From assembly GCA_964584325.1 (NCBI GenBank), contig CAZOZP010000005.1, positions 1-64,000 on the forward strand: DNA of 64,000 bases. Direction: 5' to 3'. Shown here in pieces: positions 63,330-64,000 of the stretch (position 1 is its first letter; the number at the start of each line of letters is the position of its first letter). The stretch is from CAZOZP01 sp964584325 (GTDB lineage Bacteria; Bacteroidota; Ignavibacteria; Ignavibacteriales; Melioribacteraceae). The notes beneath the pieces were generated by a model, which saw nothing but the letters and a program-made list of their open reading frames with translations, was not told where the DNA came from and made no database searches. Position numbers and translations under genes: made by a program.

Positions 63330-64000
63330 ATGAGGATTCCATTTAAATATACTTTTAAAAATTTCGGAGCAAGGAAACTGACTACCGGAATAACAATCTC
63401 AGGCATTACTCTGGTAGTATTTGTATTTGCCGTTGTTTTAATGATGGCAGAAGGCGTTCAGAAAACAATGCGTGATACTGGACTAGATGAAAATGTAATT
63501 GTGCTAAGGAAGTCGGCAACCGGAGAAGTGTCGAGTATAATTGACGGTGAAACACAAAGCATAATCAGAAATTTTCCGGAAATTAAAAAAGATTCTGAAG
63601 GTGAACCAATATTTTCAGCAGAACCGGTTGTAATCATTAATCTTCAAATGAAAACCGGTGGTATGAGCAATATCACTGTAAGAGGTATTGCAAGTCAGGC
63701 TCTGAAGCTCAGACCGCAAATAAAAATTATTCAGGGAAGAATGATTAACTTCGGCCTTAAAGAACTTATGGTGGGCAAATCGATAAACGAGAGGTTTAAC
63801 GGGGCACAGTTAGGAAGCATAATTGAATTTGCGGGAGATAAATGGAAAATTGTGGGCGTTTATGAATCCGGCGGAAACGGATTTGAATCTGAATTATGGG
63901 GTGACAGCAGACAACTTCTTAGTTCGTTTAACAGAGGAAATACTGTTTCTACAGTAACATTTAAGATGAACAGTAAATCCGATTTCTCGGCAATAAAAAC
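63330..64000 (+). CDS. MacB/FtsX-family permease, second subunit (cut by window end)
   Basis: An ATG at 63330, with AAGGAG at 63317-63322 upstream, opens a frame that runs to the window edge without a stop. The first 223 residues give an N-terminal membrane helix (GITISGITLVVFVFAVVLMM, about 20-39) and a MacB-type periplasmic domain with VGVYESGG (about 168-175), like the gene before it. The FtsX helices would follow beyond the window. It is the presumed partner of the permease at 62158. Confidence 0.88.
   Translation, partial: MRIPFKYTFKNFGARKLTTGITISGITLVVFVFAVVLMMAEGVQKTMRDTGLDENVIVLRKSATGEVSSIIDGETQSIIRNFPEIKKDSEGEPIFSAEPVVIINLQMKTGGMSNITVRGIASQALKLRPQIKIIQGRMINFGLKELMVGKSINERFNGAQLGSIIEFAGDKWKIVGVYESGGNGFESELWGDSRQLLSSFNRGNTVSTVTFKMNSKSDFSAIK

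Overview
The window reads as a chromosome segment of a low-GC, free-living Bacteroidota-type bacterium, most likely from the Ignavibacteria side of that phylum. This is inferred from four exported proteins with the C-terminal sorting domain of the type IX secretion system (motif QNYPNPFNP), from TTTG-N20-TAnnTTTG promoters, and from low-GC genes with short spacers. No rRNA or tRNA gene and no transposase was seen, and the secretion machinery itself is outside the window.

Region 1 (1-493) is a decayed 21-bp-period repeat array, perhaps the worn 3' end of a coiled-coil gene. Region 2 (494-6866) is the most unusual part. It is a tight six-gene operon that mixes an amino-acid-type ABC importer with partner-switching (RsbW/STAS) signalling proteins. 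It encodes an RsbW-like kinase, two substrate-binding lipoproteins whose two lobes are in swapped order, a 994-residue protein with six alternating binding-protein lobes fused to a HisM-type permease, an ABC ATPase ending in a degenerate RsbW-like domain, and a STAS anti-sigma-factor antagonist. I read it as a nutrient-sensing transporter coupled to an anti-sigma switch.

Region 3 (6925-15574) holds three type IX cargo proteins and a large beta-helix protein on the minus strand. It shows recent sequence exchange: a sorting-domain-plus-terminator cassette is nearly identical in two genes, and one gene has a 420-bp internal duplication.

Region 4 (15615-39502) is an exopolysaccharide cluster of 18 plus-strand genes, many of them overlapping. 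It has a Wzc-type tyrosine kinase, an SLBB protein, a Wzy-like polymerase, a Wzx flippase, six GT4-type glycosyltransferases, two acyltransferase-like proteins, a NodB-like deacetylase, a UDP-glucuronate-4-epimerase-like enzyme, two heparinase II/III-family proteins, and two WecA/MraY-type initiating enzymes with an extra C-terminal membrane domain. A uronic-acid-containing polymer is likely.

Region 5 (39503-48371) has cell-surface and housekeeping genes: an Ig-like lipoprotein, a double-receiver regulator, a MORN/TonB-C fusion, a thioredoxin-like protein, an N-acetylmuramoyl-alanine amidase, a Trp/Tyr-rich protein behind a sigma-54-like promoter, ribosomal protein L28 and ferritin. Two copies of a 65-67-bp inverted-repeat element lie here.

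Region 6 (48552-56213) is a signalling operon (histidine kinase, anchored solute-binding protein, second histidine kinase, NtrC-type sigma-54 activator), followed by a DnaJ-family protein and a convergent STAS protein. Region 7 (56555-60248) is a pullulanase plus a secreted esterase. Region 8 (60276-64000) is a MacA/MacB-like export system cut by the window end.
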